Origin: Gossypium raimondii
Taxonomy: Eukaryota; Streptophyta; Magnoliopsida; Malvales; Malvaceae
Assembly: GCF_025698545.1 (NCBI RefSeq)
Contig: NC_068571.1
Span: 39,341,733-39,405,732 of the forward strand
Direction of reading: 5' to 3'
DNA length: 64,000 nucleotides
Below, piece after piece: positions 35,033 to 44,578 of this stretch. Positions within the stretch are counted from its first letter, which is position 1. Each line of letters opens with the position of its first letter. The notes below the pieces were generated by a model. The model did no database searches. It saw nothing but the letters and a program-made list of their open reading frames with translations, and was not told the origin of the DNA. Both the position numbers and the translations under genes were made by a program.

Positions 35033-36736
35033 TGATACGACCATGCCTCAAGTCCTACCTAGCTCGAACAAGGAACATTTGGAGCTGCCTCAAGGTCCTA
35101 TCACCCGATCACGAGCCAAACGATTCAAGGAGGCTGTTTCGGCCTTAGTAGACAAAGTTTGGGGCGAGATTTTGGTTGGGCACATTGAAGAAGCTTGGAC
35201 CAACTCGATGAGCACTCCGTGCACTCTAATACGAGCTGAATTAACTTCTATTCCAGCACAATGAGCTCGAATAAGCTCAATTTCAGCTCAAATACTTACA
35301 ATTCAGCTCAATATCAACTAGACATTAATATAGTAGCTGAAATATTTATTTGAGTCAACTAAATTAGTTTATTACAGCTTATTAATATGTTTTATGCATG
35401 TTTTTAATATGTCAAGTTTTATTACATGATTTAATTTTGAATTAAGGTTGCCGAATTTAATGAACTGATTTTAGTGTCATTGTTGACCGGATTAATGTGT
35501 CAAGGTTTTATTCTTAATTTTGTTCAACTGAATATCACATTAATATTAGTTCATCCTATTTATGTAGGTTGGCCGAATGTGGGGGTTCATTTAGCAAGGT
35601 TAGCCGAATGTGGAGATTCATTTAGCAAGGTGCATGCATGATAGGTACATTGCACCTGGCGATACATGCATCAAATTGGTGAGCTGAATCTAACATTCCT
35701 AGGTGACTATTCGGCCAAGAGAGCTAATGTTTCCAACTCCAAAGCTTCCCATTAATCCATTCACATTTGCTGGATGCATCTTGGCTATTCGGCTCCATGT
35801 GTTCACACTCCATGACTCTTCAATGTTTAGTTTTCACATTTGAATTGGCTGCTCATTACCCTCTTAATTGCTGGTCACTTTTCAGCCAAAAGTTACAACA
35901 TAAATTAGCTAATTTATTCCCATTGGCCGAACCTAGCAATCCATGCATCATCCAAGTTCTTCCAAGTCCATTGTTCCATCTAGAAGGTGACTATTGGAGC
36001 TCCATGTTCAGCCGAATCTAGCTAGTTCAATTAAGTGATTCATTTGCTTAATTTTTAAGGAATGTAAGTGACCATTCGGCTAGCTTAGGTGTTGATTATA
36101 AATAGCTGAAATTTTACTTTGTAAAGGACTTTTGACATTTTAATTAACGAATTGCTACCGAATTTGTGAGGCATTTTCTCTCAAATTTCGTTCGAGACCC
36201 GTAAGACTTATCTAGCTACTAGTGGCGTCTTTCCGAGTCTTTTATTGAACCTATCACTCCCTAAACCTGAGTGTGGCGTTCACCCGTAATACCTTTGGTT
36301 CATACTTTCCTAAGTATCGGGTCAAGGTCCCTATCAACCAGTTCAACTCATTTAGGTCCTATAAGTTTCGGGTCAACACTCTTCTTTAGTGTTGGTTCAC
36401 TCTTGACCTTTTTGAACCATTTCCATTTTGTACCAAATTCCATTTCCATTTCGTACCAAATTACATTACCATTTCGTACCAAACCTAAACCCAAACCAAT
36501 TCCCAATTCCAATTCATACCCAAACCAAATCCATTTCTTAATTAATCCTAAACCGAACTCGACCATCCCTAATCATACCATTCTTACTTTAAACCAAATC
36601 CACATCCCTCTTTAATCGAGCCTACTTGAAATCTTTGAATTCAATTATATTTTCTCTTCTTCTTTTATATTATACTTCTTCGTTTACGATCGGAAACTAA
36701 ACGACTCAGAATCATCATTAAACCGAGGTCGTATCA
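35033..36736 (+). repeat. 3' LTR of the CRM-like element
   Basis: It starts TGATACGACC and ends GGTCGTATCA, whose outer bases form a good inverted repeat. It differs from the 5' LTR by scattered substitutions plus a cluster of about seven near 35445-35455. Positions 35033-35264 are coding (end of pol). Confidence 0.92.
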
Positions 36737-36741
36737 GGTTC

Positions 36742-37639
36742 AACACTGGAGGAAGGATATGAAAGGAAATTAAAAAAAGTTGGATGGAAGTTGGGGGCAA
36801 AAAGAAGTGACGGTTTGGGGGTGAAAAAGATGATAACTTTTCATCTTTCTCCCATTTTCTACACCATTCTACTAAATTATCTCACATTTTTAATTAAAAT
36901 GTTCAAATTGCTAATAAATTCTTAAGTCATTCATCTTTACACTTTTACCCATCATCATTACACCTAATAAATATCTATTTGGCTATTTACCACTTTGTCC
37001 TTCCTCATCTTTCATTTTTCCTAGGAAGACTCGTACAATACTTTGGTTAAATTTCTTCTTGATCCTTCCTTCCTTTCCTTTACTACTATATATCTCCTAA
37101 CTTATTATTTTCTACTTTGGCTACGACAAGTTCTCTATTCTTTCAATTAAGTCAATGTATCTATTTAAAATTTTTCTACCTAAGGAGTATTTTCTAATTT
37201 CTTATTGGATCTAAATACTTCCTAATTTAATACTCAAAATTCTTATTTATTATATAAAAAATTTGCACTAATTCTTGATCGATCCATCATTGTACCTAAC
37301 CCCGAGTTAAAATGCGAATGTTACATTTTTACTTCAATCAAATATTTATTTATTTATGGCTTCAATCAAGTATAGGAATATTTTTTTATTTTTTGGGTTT
37401 TGTAAAATAGGAAGAAAGTCTTGTAGAAGACAATGATTTTGGGGTTTTGACTCAAAATTTGATAAAATTTTTAAGGCTCTTTTGTAAAACATTTATATAT
37501 TTTTACATATATGTTTTGAATTTTATTTACAATTTTTATTTTGAAAGTTATTTTAAAATATTTTTAATAATTTATAATTATTTTAAGATTTTAGAATCAT
37601 TGTTAAGAAAAAATGTTAGAAAAGAAAATGATAATTTAT
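36742..37639 (-). repeat. Right part of the split LTR-like sequence, plus AT-rich DNA
   Basis: 36742-37325 probably continues the old LTR interrupted by the CRM-like element; its end ATGCGAATGTTACA at 37325 reads TGTAACATTCGC on the minus strand. Beyond 37325 lies AT-rich DNA without genes. Confidence 0.4.
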
Positions 37640-37820
37640 CTATAGTTCAGGGACTAAATTAGTAATTAATCATTTAAATTAACACTCCACGTCATCATTT
37701 AACAGATAAAATTTAACGGAGAGGCTAATTTGCACGCTTCGAAATGTATAAGGGCTAATTTGCTCATTTTTCAGTAGAGGAGTGGAAATGCTATTCACCC
37801 CTAAGTATAGAGGCTTTCCT
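37640..37820 (+). repeat. Dispersed repeat, copy B
   Basis: The reverse complement of this block aligns with 24414-24580 over about 150 bp, including CATTTCGAAGCGTGCAAATT and TTAATTTAAATGATTAATTA. It may be the end of an unidentified element. Confidence 0.65.
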
Positions 37821-37822
37821 GG

Positions 37823-37935
37823 TAGAGGTGAGCGTTCAATCAAATCGAATGAAAGAATTTCGAATTACTCAAGTTGGCGAGTTCTATTTTATCATCCTAA
37901 CTCGATTTTTAGAATTTCTGGATTAAAATGAGGTG
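37823..37935. mobile_element. Truncated copy of the TCGA-rich hAT-like family
   Basis: TAGAGGTGAGCGTTCAATCA resembles the terminus of the element at 2679, and TTTTATCATCCTAACTCGAT is a subterminal block shared with the copies at 2679 and 57037. Only about 110 bp are seen; no 3' terminus was found. Confidence 0.6.
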
Positions 37936-38381
37936 AATAAAGCAACTCGTTGTTTAGGGAGAGCGGCTTTATTGTTGGATTTGTATTATGAAATTATGAA
38001 TTTACCTATTATGTTAAGATCCATTTTTGAGGCTAATGTTAATCTTTCATGGAATATGGGTGAAAAGCATAGGACAGAGTGTCCAGGTAAGTTGATTGGC
38101 TTGGGTTTAGAAATATTCTCCCTTATTTGATGCGTTGTGGTGTTTTCGACTTTAATTTAATTTGAGTTTTTCTTATAAAAAATCAACTATGGTACCAATA
38201 ACGTATAGAGAGAACTAGAGGCTAATTCCCTCTTTTAATGTCAGCTCTCTTTTATGTGCATAACGGCAACGTTACATGTGGAAATGCTGATGTTGCTTGT
38301 GTACTAACACAGCAATATGCCAGGTGTAAAGGGTGAAGCTGACATTCAGGTAGTGATCCGTGGCTTCACCATGTCTTCTTT
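37936..38381. other. Intergenic DNA, no gene seen
   Basis: A short open stretch of 60-odd codons at 37933-38130 has no recognisable family and is probably chance. No repeats were found here. Confidence 0.35.
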
Positions 38382-38388
38382 AAAAAAA
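38382..38388 (-). terminator. Pol III terminator of the tRNA gene
   Basis: Seven A on the plus strand give TTTTTTT on the minus strand, 20 bp after the 3' end of the tRNA-Val, as expected for RNA polymerase III. Confidence 0.7.
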
Positions 38389-38408
38389 TGCATGTATTTG
38401 AATACAGA

Positions 38409-38481
38409 TGTTACTGCCCAGGATCGAACTGGGGACCTTCAGTGTGTAAGACTGACGTGATAACCACTACACCACAGCAAC
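38409..38481 (-). tRNA. tRNA-Val (anticodon UAC)
   Basis: The 73-nt gene reads GTTGCTGTGGTGTAGTGGTT from its 5' end. The acceptor stem GTTGCTG pairs with CAGTAAC with one G-U pair. The D-arm, the anticodon stem-loop TCAGTCTTACACACTGA (loop CTTACAC, anticodon TAC) and the T-arm CCCAGTTCGATCCTGGG are intact. The A-box (TGGTGTAGTGG) and B-box (GTTCGATCC) are present and no intron is seen. The TAC anticodon reads GUA valine codons. The discriminator base is A, as usual for valine. An Ogre-like LTR begins 305 bp upstream. Confidence 0.94.
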
Positions 38482-40178
38482 ATTCGATGTCTGACACACA
38501 TGTTCCTGTAATACAAATAAAATACAAACCACACTTTTACTTTCAATGTCATATATTTCGTTAGTTATCTTTTCTTCATTTGTTAAAAATTGAAAAATAA
38601 AAATTCAAAATTCAAGAAAACATATAAAAATCAATTAAACATTACCATTATCATTCTTAAATCGTAATTGAATATTAACATTATCTTTATATTATAATAA
38701 TCAAAATTTATATATATTTTTAATTTTTAAAATTATATATCTTTTACATTTTAGTTGATATTAATACATCTTTGAAATTTATTTTTGTAGACACCTTTTT
38801 TTTTTGATAAAACGGGGTCGACTTAGATTTCGAAAACGAAAACAAAAATGGGAGTCGTCATCAATCCTTTTTGATGAGGTGTGATCGGGTCACCTCGAAA
38901 AGTGGTTAATTTTAATAAGCGATTTGATTTTATCAAAACAACGATTTTGGTCTATGAAATTTAGAAAACGGGTTCGGGAGTCAGTTACGTACGAGGAATG
39001 ATTAGCACCCTCGTAACACCCAAAATTGGTACCTAGTTGACTACTTAATGTCTTTGTGTCGAAAATTAAAAACTCGAAAAGAATTTAAAAATACGATCCC
39101 TCTTTATATTGCGTTATTTCAAAATTACTCGAATAAATCGAAATGGAAAATGCCTCCTTATCTCGAAGTAACAAGATATCACATCTAGTAAGTTAGGACC
39201 CGACATCTCGTATTTTGAGAGTAAGTTTGCCTTTTATTTTATTTTATTTAACCTCATTTGTTTTAATTTTAAAAGGATATTCGGTTATTTAGGGTCAACA
39301 CGAGAAAAATCAGAGCCCAGCAAGTTAGGGCACGATTTTCTCGAATTTTCTAAATACGGAATATTGCCTTTATTTTCGAAATTTTATGTGTTTGGAAATT
39401 TAAAAGGATATTTTGCTATTTAGGTTTAACGAAAAAATTGAGATCCAGTAAGTTAGGGTACAATTTCTCGAATTTCCAAAATGCGAAACATTGCCTTATC
39501 TTGAAATTTGTTACGAGTTTGAGTAAAAGAATAGTGAAATGAAAAAACGTTTAATTCATTATGCTTTTAATAGAATCATTTGACACAAAAGGAATCATAC
39601 GTGGCCATACAACATGCATTTAAATAATCATGGCATAATATGCATAAAAATACAAATATTTGATATTTAGAAGTTCTAACGCCAATCATGCATGAATAAT
39701 AGTTATGCAAACAACAATATAATGATAACAATAATATAATAACAATAAACGTAATACAAAATGGGTCTAAAATTTGAAACTATTTGAAAATAATGAATAA
39801 ATAAGTGAGAGGATAAAATTGCAATGATAATGGCGAAGATAGAATAAACAAACCAAATTCTAAAAAATATTGAATAAATAAACCAAAATAAAATTATTGT
39901 AAATTTGACTAAAAATAAAAATAAGTAAATAAATAACCTTAAAGGAAATATTAAATAAAACTGATTTTTTTAAAAGGAATATAAAATAAAAAAATAAAAG
40001 GAAAATTCAAGGTTTAATAGGCCGAGGATCAAATCGCAATCAAGCTAAAATTTTGGGGTCAAAATCGCAAAGTAAAAAAAATAAAAAAGGTTGCAAGGGA
40101 CTGAACTGAAATGCGCTTGAAACGTGAAGGACTTATAGGGAAATATTCCCCGGCCCTAAAACGCGGCGTTTAACCGGG

Positions 40179-40264
40179 GAAGCTGCGCATGGTCCAAGGA
40201 CCGAATTGAAACAGAGGCAAAGAAGCTGCACATGGTCCAAGGACCGAATTGAAACAGAGGCAAA
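40179..40264. repeat. 43-bp tandem duplication, only in the 3' LTR
   Basis: Two copies of a unit starting GAAGCTGCGCATGGTCCAAG lie at 40179 and 40222, with two differences. The 5' LTR has a single copy (about 54599). This accounts for the length difference of the two LTRs. Confidence 0.85.
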
Positions 40265-40443
40265 ATTTGCGGCCCAATTCCAAAATAACTAAAGGGATCA
40301 GATTGCGCTATGTTGCAAAGTCGGAGGGACCACATGCGCAATTATACCCTCATATCAGAAAACGCGCGGATCCCATGAATGCGGGTCGGGTCTTTGGGTC
40401 TTAGGCCAAACGGCGCCGTTGTTGGCCACTGATGCTAAGGTCC

Positions 40444-40477
40444 AAAACGACGCCGTTTTATAACTTATATAAATAGC
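40444..40477 (+). promoter_or_regulatory. CG-palindrome plus TATA box, antisense to the element
   Basis: AAAACGACGCCGTTTT (40444-40459) is followed by CTTATATAAATAGC on the plus strand, opposite to the element's own direction. Downstream lies GC-richer DNA with splice-like signals (GATTCCAG/GTATTTCC near 40777; TTTTGCAG/ATGTC near 41073). Confidence 0.5.
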
Positions 40478-41366
40478 AAAAAAAAAATAAAAGAAATCAC
40501 TCCCCTTCAATTTTTAGAAAAAAACACAGAGCCAAAGGTCTCTCTCTCTCGGTCTTCACCTCCGGTCACAGGGCCATCCTCAACGTCGCCGTGTCTCCGC
40601 CGTAGGCAGTGGTCAGAGCGACGCAAAGATTGGATTTTTACCCGGTTCAAATACCGTTTGAAGGCCAAACCTTCCGGGCTCGAAAGCCGAAAGAAGAGAA
40701 CCCCCAACACCCCTTTTACCGGTCCAATTTTAGTGACCAAACAAGGTCTCCGGCGATGAGGTTTGCAGCGATTCCAGGTATTTCCTTTTCTTTTCTTCTT
40801 ATTCTATTTTATTTGTTAAAACCGAAATGTAAAAGAAATGAATAAACAAATAAAAAATAAAAGGAAAACAGAAAAACAAAATGAAAGCAATCAGATTTCA
40901 ACCTTTTTAAAATCTTTCTTCTGTTTTTGATTTACTGATGCGTGTAAAAAAGAAGAAAAAATTACAAGTCTCTCATTTTGGCTTTATAGCCGATTTAAAC
41001 AACTCTTTGATATCTATTTTTTGTTGTTTTGCGATTTGGTTACTTCCTTCTGTTGCTGTTATATGTTTTGCAGATGTCAGGGGTCGGTGATAGACAAACG
41101 CTGGTGACAGTGGGCATGCGAGCGACGGGTGGTCAGAGGCGTGCATGCGTGAGGGGAGGTGAAGCGGCGGCAGCTGCAAAGCATGAGACTAGGGTTTTCT
41201 GAAAATTTTGAGTTTGTTGGGCTAGGGTTTCTATCATTGGGTCATTTGGGTTTGATTGGGCTTAATTAGGGTAGTGGATTTTTTTTTGTAGAAATGGACT
41301 GTGGACGTTCTATTATTTTGGGTTGTTTTGGGTTTTATTGGGCTCCGAGCAAAATAGGCTATTACA

Positions 41367-41386
41367 GCTGCCCCTCTTTGCTCATT
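41367..41386 (-). other. Polypurine tract of the Ogre-like element
   Basis: The minus strand reads AATGAGCAAAGAGGGGCAGC immediately before the 3' LTR, a purine-rich primer site for plus-strand synthesis. Confidence 0.75.
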
Positions 41387-41499
41387 GTCGTGTAATGAGA
41401 ATTGAGGAAAGACTTTAAAAGAGCCAATTTTGCCCGGGTTTTGTCTAGTCTTGACTTCTTTGGGTGATTCTCTTCTTTAAGTAGCCTCTTTCCAGTCCA

Positions 41500-42330
41500 C
41501 TGTGCCTTGTTGCTTCGATCCACTCTACTGTAACTTCAGATATAACTTGTAGCTTCAATTCACTCTGCTGTAACTCCATGGGGATGAGATTGGTATCTTC
41601 AACCTGCTTTACTGCATAAAGTCTGATGTGATCTGCTGTACTGCAACTTCAGAGAAATAAGATCCATCATTTTAATCCGCTTCACTGCAACTTCAGGAAG
41701 ATATGATTTGTTTCTTCAATCGCTCCATTTGTAACCCGTGGAGATAAGATCGGATGCGATCCGCTTCTCGCAACTTCAGAGAGATAAGATCTGTGGTTTT
41801 AATCCACTCCACTGCAACTTCAGGGAGATAGGATTGGTTTCTTTTTTATCCACTTCACTGCCAATACAGGAAGACGAAATCTACTATCTTCAGTCTACTT
41901 TGCTGCCAATACAAGAAGACAAGACTTGCTATCTTCGATCTACTCCACTGCTGCTTAGGGAGATAAGATCTGCTATCTTCGATCTACTTTGCTGCCAATA
42001 CAGGAAGACAAGATCTGCAATCTTCAGTCCACTTTGCTTCCAATACAGGAAGACAAGACTTGTTATCTTCAGTCTACTTCGCTGCCAATATAGGAAGACA
42101 AGACTTGATATATTCAGTCTACTTTAAGGCCCATACAGGAAGACAAGACTTGCTATCTTCGATCTACTCCATTGCTGCTCAAGGAGACAAGATCTGCTAT
42201 CTTCGATCTACTTCGCTGCCAATACAGGAAGACAAGATCTGCAATCTTCAGTCTATTTCGCTCCCAATACAGGAAGACAAGACTTGACATGATGACTTCA
42301 ATCCATCCCACTGCAACTTCAGGGGTGTGG
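41500..42330. repeat. 45-bp minisatellite in the 3' untranslated region
   Basis: From 41857 to about 42305 there are ten consecutive units of about 45 bp with the core CCAATACAGGAAGACAAGA and a tail CTTCAGTCTACTTCGCTG. From 41500 to 41857 lie older units with the core ACTGCAACTTCAGGGAGATA. Since 45 is a multiple of three, the repeat reads through as a 15-residue periodic peptide (YRKTRSAIF-like) on the plus strand, which is not evidence of a gene. Tandem repeats at this place are known in Ogre/Tat elements. Confidence 0.9.
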
Positions 42331-43211
42331 GTAACTTTATTGATCTTTTCTCTGGAGAAGATGACCTGCAAAATCTATTTCATGGACCTATTTATGCCTA
42401 GCATTTAGGATGTCATGATTAGAATGAATCAAATGCTCCTAACTAGATGAATATGTATGATTTTCGCGTTGAATGATATTTGCATGAATGAAAAATGTCA
42501 TCTTTTGAGATTGATCCTCTTTTAATGCTTAAGTCGTCATTACTCGTTATTCATTTAGGTTCTATCACTAATGCCTTCTTGTACAGCTGGTATCTTTGAT
42601 AAAACAAAACCAAAGAAATAGTCGCAATTTAGACTATTCTTTTTCCAATGCTTCCAAACCTTAGATTCGATTAGTTCTAAATAACAGTCATGTTTCAAGT
42701 TCTTGTACTATTTAGAAGTTCTCAGAGTAGTATGCAGAACTCCTTCTGCTTGAATATTGTCAGTCCATTAATCGTTATTTTAATGAAACGCTTGAAAAAG
42801 ATTATCAAAATGGACAAGATGAAATTTTGTTGAGAGCAAAGCTCGAAATGAATAACAAATTTTGCTAGAATACAAAATGAGAATAAATTAATCAAGATGG
42901 CGTATTTTGTTAAAAATACAAAAAATAAATAAAATGAAAATAGGTACCCCAGATATCGCAGCATGAGCTTCTCTGCCCGAACTTTTTTAGGACCCTTTCG
43001 AACTTGACATGTGTTTAGAAGTCCTAGGAGACTTTGTTGATGCCCCAAGATGTAACATCCCTTATTCTTGTTAATTTGGAGAAGGCAAGATTACCACATG
43101 CCCCACCTTTGATCAAAAAATTTGAATTGCCCATTCCTGGGTTTTCAACTCAAAACCCTTTTGGTCTCAAAGCGCCCTTTGCGGGTTTTCACCTTGGCCT
43201 CTCCCTTTTTT
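42331..43211 (-). other. 3' untranslated region between integrase and minisatellite
   Basis: AT-rich, no recognisable domain. The short minus frame at 42722-43048 is hydrophobic and low in complexity and probably not coding. Confidence 0.5.
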
Positions 43212-44578
43212 TTAGGCGAAGCACTTCTTCACTGAATCCGAATTCACAAGATTAAGTAGGCATTTTCCATCCATCTCAGTCAAAATTAACGCTCCTCTAG
43301 AAAAGTCATTCTTTACTACATAAGGTCCTTCCCAGTTTGGCATCCACTTTCCCCTAAAGTCTTTTTGTATAGGAAGGATCTTCTTTGGTACCAAATCCCC
43401 TTCGTGGAATTCCCTAGGACAAACTTTCTTATTGTAAGCTCGTATCATTTGCTTCTGGTACATTTGACCATGACGGATAGCTCTCAGCCTCTTTTCTTCA
43501 ATCAAGTTCAGCTGATCATATCGGGATTGGATCCATTCTGCTTCATCTAAGTTTAGTTCTGACAAAACTCGAAGAGAGGGAGTTTCAAACTCGATTGGCA
43601 GCACTGCCTCCATTCCATAAACCAAAGAGAACGGCGTTGCCCCGGTAGAAGTCCTGACAAACGTTCGATAAGCATAGAGGGCAAATGGTAACTTTTCATG
43701 CCAATCTCTATAGGTCTCAGTCATTTTCCCCACAGTTTTCTTGATGTTTTTATTGGCTGCCTCCACCGCGCCATTCATTTTTGGGCGATATGGCGATGAG
43801 TTATGGTGCTTGATCTTGAATTGACCACAGACCTCCGCTATCGTGCTGTTATTCAAGTTCAATGCATTGTCAGATATAATCCTTTCGAGCATCCCGTACC
43901 GACTAATAATGTCCTTTTTTAGGAATTTACTGACTGCCGATTTCGTGACATTGGCGTAAGACGTAGCTTCTACCCACTTAGTAAAGTAGTCAATCACTAC
44001 AAAGATGAAACGATATCCGTTTGAAGCCTTTGGTGATATCAGTCCAATGACGTCCATGCCCCACATGGAAAAAGGCCATGGAGAAGTCATGACGTGAAGA
44101 GGTGAGGGAGGCACATGAATTTTGTCTCCGTAAATTTGGCACTTATGGCACTTCTTAGCATATTGATGTAGTCTCCTTCCATAGTGGACCAATAATATCC
44201 GAACCTCATGATTTGTCTGGCCATTGTAAAACCATTAGCGTGTGTTCCACAGACACCATCGTGGATCTCTTCTAAGATTTGCTTAGCCTTACTAGCATCC
44301 ACGCATCTTAGCAGCACATGATCCTTTCCTTTCTTGTATAGGATCACTCCATCCAAGACGTAGTCACTAGCCAGCCTCCTTAACGTTCTCCTGTCATTCT
44401 CAGTTGCCTGGTCTGGGCATTCGCAATTTTTCACGTATCGCAATATGTTTTTATACCAAGGGTGGTCGTCTTTTTCTTCTTCTCCGTCAATGTTACAACA
44501 GTGGGCTGGAACCTCATAAATGCTCATTTGGATAGGCTTCACATCCTCTTGTTTTATAACAAAAAGTGATGTCATCAA
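43212..44578 (-). pseudogene. Ogre-like integrase, frame-shifted in its N-terminal part
   Basis: 44578-44170 encodes the region before and including the zinc finger (DGVCGTHANGFTMARQIMRF); after a frame change the finger ends with KKCHKCQIYGDKI at about 44150. The catalytic core has D in WGMDVIGLI (about 44050), D in IISDNALNL (about 43867) and E in MNGAVEAANKNIKK (about 43762), so all three DDE residues are in place. The C-terminal part GDLVPKKILPIQKDFRGKW and a stop after SVKKCFA follow. The enzyme would insert the DNA copy into the genome. The frame change makes it non-functional as one chain. Confidence 0.88.

Larger units (their letters stand above)
30489..35264 (+). pseudogene. gag-pol polyprotein of the CRM-like element, five nonsense codons
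   Basis: One reading frame of 1592 codons runs from MAEGGGRQPIRN to the stop after SIPAQ, without any frameshift. Premature stops are TGA 30585, TAA 30999, TAA 31275, TAA 32583 and TAG 33174. Domains in order: retrotransposon gag (codons about 120-260), CCHC knuckle CFKCLGRGHIASQC (about 347-360), aspartic protease with IIDGGS (about 438), a Lys/Glu-rich linker (about 560-600), reverse transcriptase with YFDD (829-832), RNase H ([20 protein letters not shown]), integrase with an H-H-C-C finger (near 1158-1200) and D-D-E residues in [16 protein letters not shown] and DGQTEVVNR. The C-terminal about 75 codons, including [15 protein letters not shown], are encoded by the 3' LTR. Each stop is one substitution from a sense codon, so it is a young dead copy. 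Confidence 0.92.
28235..36736 (+). mobile_element. Complete CRM-like gypsy retrotransposon
   Basis: The element is 8502 bp with LTRs 28235-29937 and 35033-36736, a tRNA-Met-type PBS at 29940, one gag-pol frame (30489-35264) and a polypurine tract at 35020-35032. The flanks AGTTC (28230-28234) and GGTTC (36737-36741) are a 5-bp target duplication with one change. The order protease, reverse transcriptase, RNase H, integrase is gypsy. The coding region running into the 3' LTR, and the absence of a visible chromodomain, point to the CRM (centromeric retrotransposon) clade of chromoviruses; this needs a tree. By eye the LTRs differ at about 34 of 1703 positions. Confidence 0.9.
38786..41366 (-). 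repeat. 3' LTR of the Ogre-like element
   Basis: On the minus strand it starts TGTAATAGCC at 41366 and ends GGTGTCTACA at 38786 (2581 bp). It differs from the 5' LTR mainly by substitutions and by a 43-bp tandem duplication at 40179-40264. It holds GTTAGGGCAC-type repeats near 39190, 39320 and 39450. Confidence 0.92.

Noticed and set aside
37933..38130. 65-codon frame near the tRNA gene
   Set aside because: No recognisable family and no supporting context; probably chance.
40507..41179. Small frames in the Ogre-like LTRs on both strands
   Set aside because: They are present in both LTRs with substitutions spread over all codon positions and without a family match; only the promoter and splice-like signals were kept as a finding.
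38786..41366. Interpretation of 38.8-41.4 kb and 53.2-55.7 kb as two solo LTRs
   Set aside because: The outer flanks ATTTT match each other and a PBS and polypurine tract sit at the inner ends, so they belong to one element.
41738..42408. Repeat protein with about 15-residue units
   Set aside because: The periodicity comes from the 45-bp minisatellite in the element's 3' untranslated region, on the strand opposite to the element.
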